This document shows positions 62,735 to 64,000 of a stretch of DNA of 64,000 nt, piece after piece; the first letter of the stretch is position 1, and each line of letters opens with the position of its first letter. Origin of the DNA: Orychophragmus violaceus (Eukaryota > Streptophyta > Magnoliopsida > Brassicales > Brassicaceae). Where the stretch lies: NCBI GenBank assembly GCA_030180135.1, contig CM058236.1:56013728-56077727 (forward strand), written 5' to 3'. Both the position numbers and the translations under genes were made by a program. Under the pieces are notes generated by a model. That model was not told the origin of the DNA, ran no database searches, and was given only the letters and a program-made list of their open reading frames with translations.

Positions 62735-64000
62735 ATTCTCCCCCATTAGAAAGAATTCGTCCCGAATTCTGCGGCGGGAGTTCTCCTCTGCAACTCTTTA
62801 CCAGCAGCACTCCACAAGCTTCGCTGAACCAAACTGAACTTGATTGCTTACTTGCTTGAAAAGAACTTGTCCTTGAATCCTGGAGACTGCTTCTCCCTCC
62901 CCCTTTATTTCAAACCACGCTCTGAAGTGTCTTTCTCCTTGGTACCAATCCAATAGCAGCTTCCATAATGTTCTCACATGCCACATACTACCGTCCATGT
63001 TCATTAGGGGCGGTCTCCAACATTTAGAAACAACACTCATCCTTCTAGTGGTTCTAATATCTGAAAGAGATGATTCGCATCCAAATCGATCCTCCTCAAC
63101 AGTTTCCATTACCGTGCCACAATGCATCATCCACTTTCAAATGGATTCTCTGCGACAGTTTCCATTACCGTGCACATGGCGTTGACTGATGCACAAAATG
63201 CTCCACTAGTTTCATTGCCTATCCCTTGTGAACGATGCAGCTAACCATGTCCATTATGGCTAACTGACTTGTGGGAAACGACCTACCATGCTTCCACTGC
63301 GCATTCTGATTTCCAAACTGTCTTCCAATCTGATTTCCAGCTCGAGGTTTCCTACCTTCTAATCCTGCTGTGGTGTTTTCCAAGCGCCATCCTTTGGGTT
63401 TTCTTCCCCATTAAGCTTGCCCTCCTTTGCTCTTCCTTGCAGCTTCTTGCCAATCTGCCACAGTGTTTTCCTAACACTATTCTTGTTGGATTTCCATTTC
63501 CAATAATCCACCTTGTCCTCTTGTGCTTGCAACAAATATGAGCCCGGTTGCTAGGCACTTCCCAATGCCCCAGCTCCGCCTTCCCAAACGCTTTTGCGAT
63601 CTCCTCTCCCTCGTGAAGAACTCCTTAGCTGCTCCTGTAATCCACAAAAAACTCCAAGGCAGACTGTTTCCTTTCCGGTTTCACCGTTGAATCTCGAGCC
63701 CGCCATGCCATGAAGACCTCCTCCTACTTCCAGCTTGATCAATCTTCCGACGAGCCATCCATAACTCATCGAAGTTGATGTCACAAATCTGATTCCAAGA
63801 TTCCATACTTAGAATAGATTTGGACAGTCTCCTACTGCTCCTTGTGCACCAAACAACATGAACAACTCTCGACGCTTCCTCCAATTGGAACACCGACACT
63901 TCCAAATGGCCTCCTTGAAATCCGGTCTTTCCATCGACCTCTTGCAGCTCCTGCAGCACTCCTTGCAGCTCCTACAATGCTCCTAGCAGCACTCCCGCAT
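62735..64000 (-). other. interior of the old minus-strand LTR element
   Basis: Starts with the polypurine tract. The rest has short frames only (up to 110 codons), no pol motif and a biased composition with repeated GCAGCTCCT-like words near 63940-63990. It may be a long 3' UTR of the element. Confidence 0.4.

Overview
The window looks like repeat-rich nuclear DNA of a flowering plant, most likely a Brassicaceae. The evidence is spliced host genes with GT..AG introns, plant LTR retrotransposons with PBS complementary to plant initiator-Met-type or Athila-type primers, a Kaonashi-type Mutator element with a DUF1985 gene, and fragments resembling Arabidopsis PMP3 and ASHH1 genes. Species cannot be set from sequence alone.

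Layout. 1-5452: minus-strand Ty1/copia element (copia-A, cut by the window start) inserted in a minus-strand Ty3/gypsy element (gypsy-B, 5453-7386). 7600-8473: LINE relic. 8474-17170: old minus-strand copia relic (copia-C) split by gypsy-1 (8710-15789, TSD ATTTC), whose 3' LTR holds a LINE-derived element (13951-15630, 15-bp TSD). 17830-21159: two retroposons and an almost empty LINE insertion around an intact spliced PMP3/RCI2-type gene (19028-19548). 21700-22384: PIF/Harbinger transposase relic. 23573-24623: another retroposon. 25452-32873: complete copia-2 (TSD TAACA), inserted just downstream of a small secreted-protein gene (32903-33178). 33200-37640: AT-rich, with diverged tandem repeats. 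37642-41971: minus-strand gypsy-3 with a cut 5' LTR. 43044-44399: broken ASHH1-like gene next to a Helitron-like end. 46048-46299: MITE. 48361-48602: tRNA-type SINE. 48670-53719: Mutator-like element with 9-bp TSD. 54364-62734: an old LTR, split by the complete and very young gypsy-2 (55623-62261, TSD GCTTC). 62735-64000: interior of that old element.

Main observation. Three LTR elements from two superfamilies (copia-A, gypsy-1, gypsy-2) carry the same modular palindromic 14-mer, [end]CGATCG[end'], almost always as pairs whose starts are 21 bp apart. Pairs occur in the LTR about 65-110 bp upstream of a TATA-like box and in the untranslated leader; in both gypsy elements they also occur inside the gag-region ORF (read as S-I-D-T/A) and in the 3' UTR. 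Copia-2 and gypsy-3 lack it. I know of no described function. The two gypsy elements encode no polymerase, so they must depend on enzymes from other elements. Only the PMP3 gene and the small secreted-protein gene look like intact host genes.
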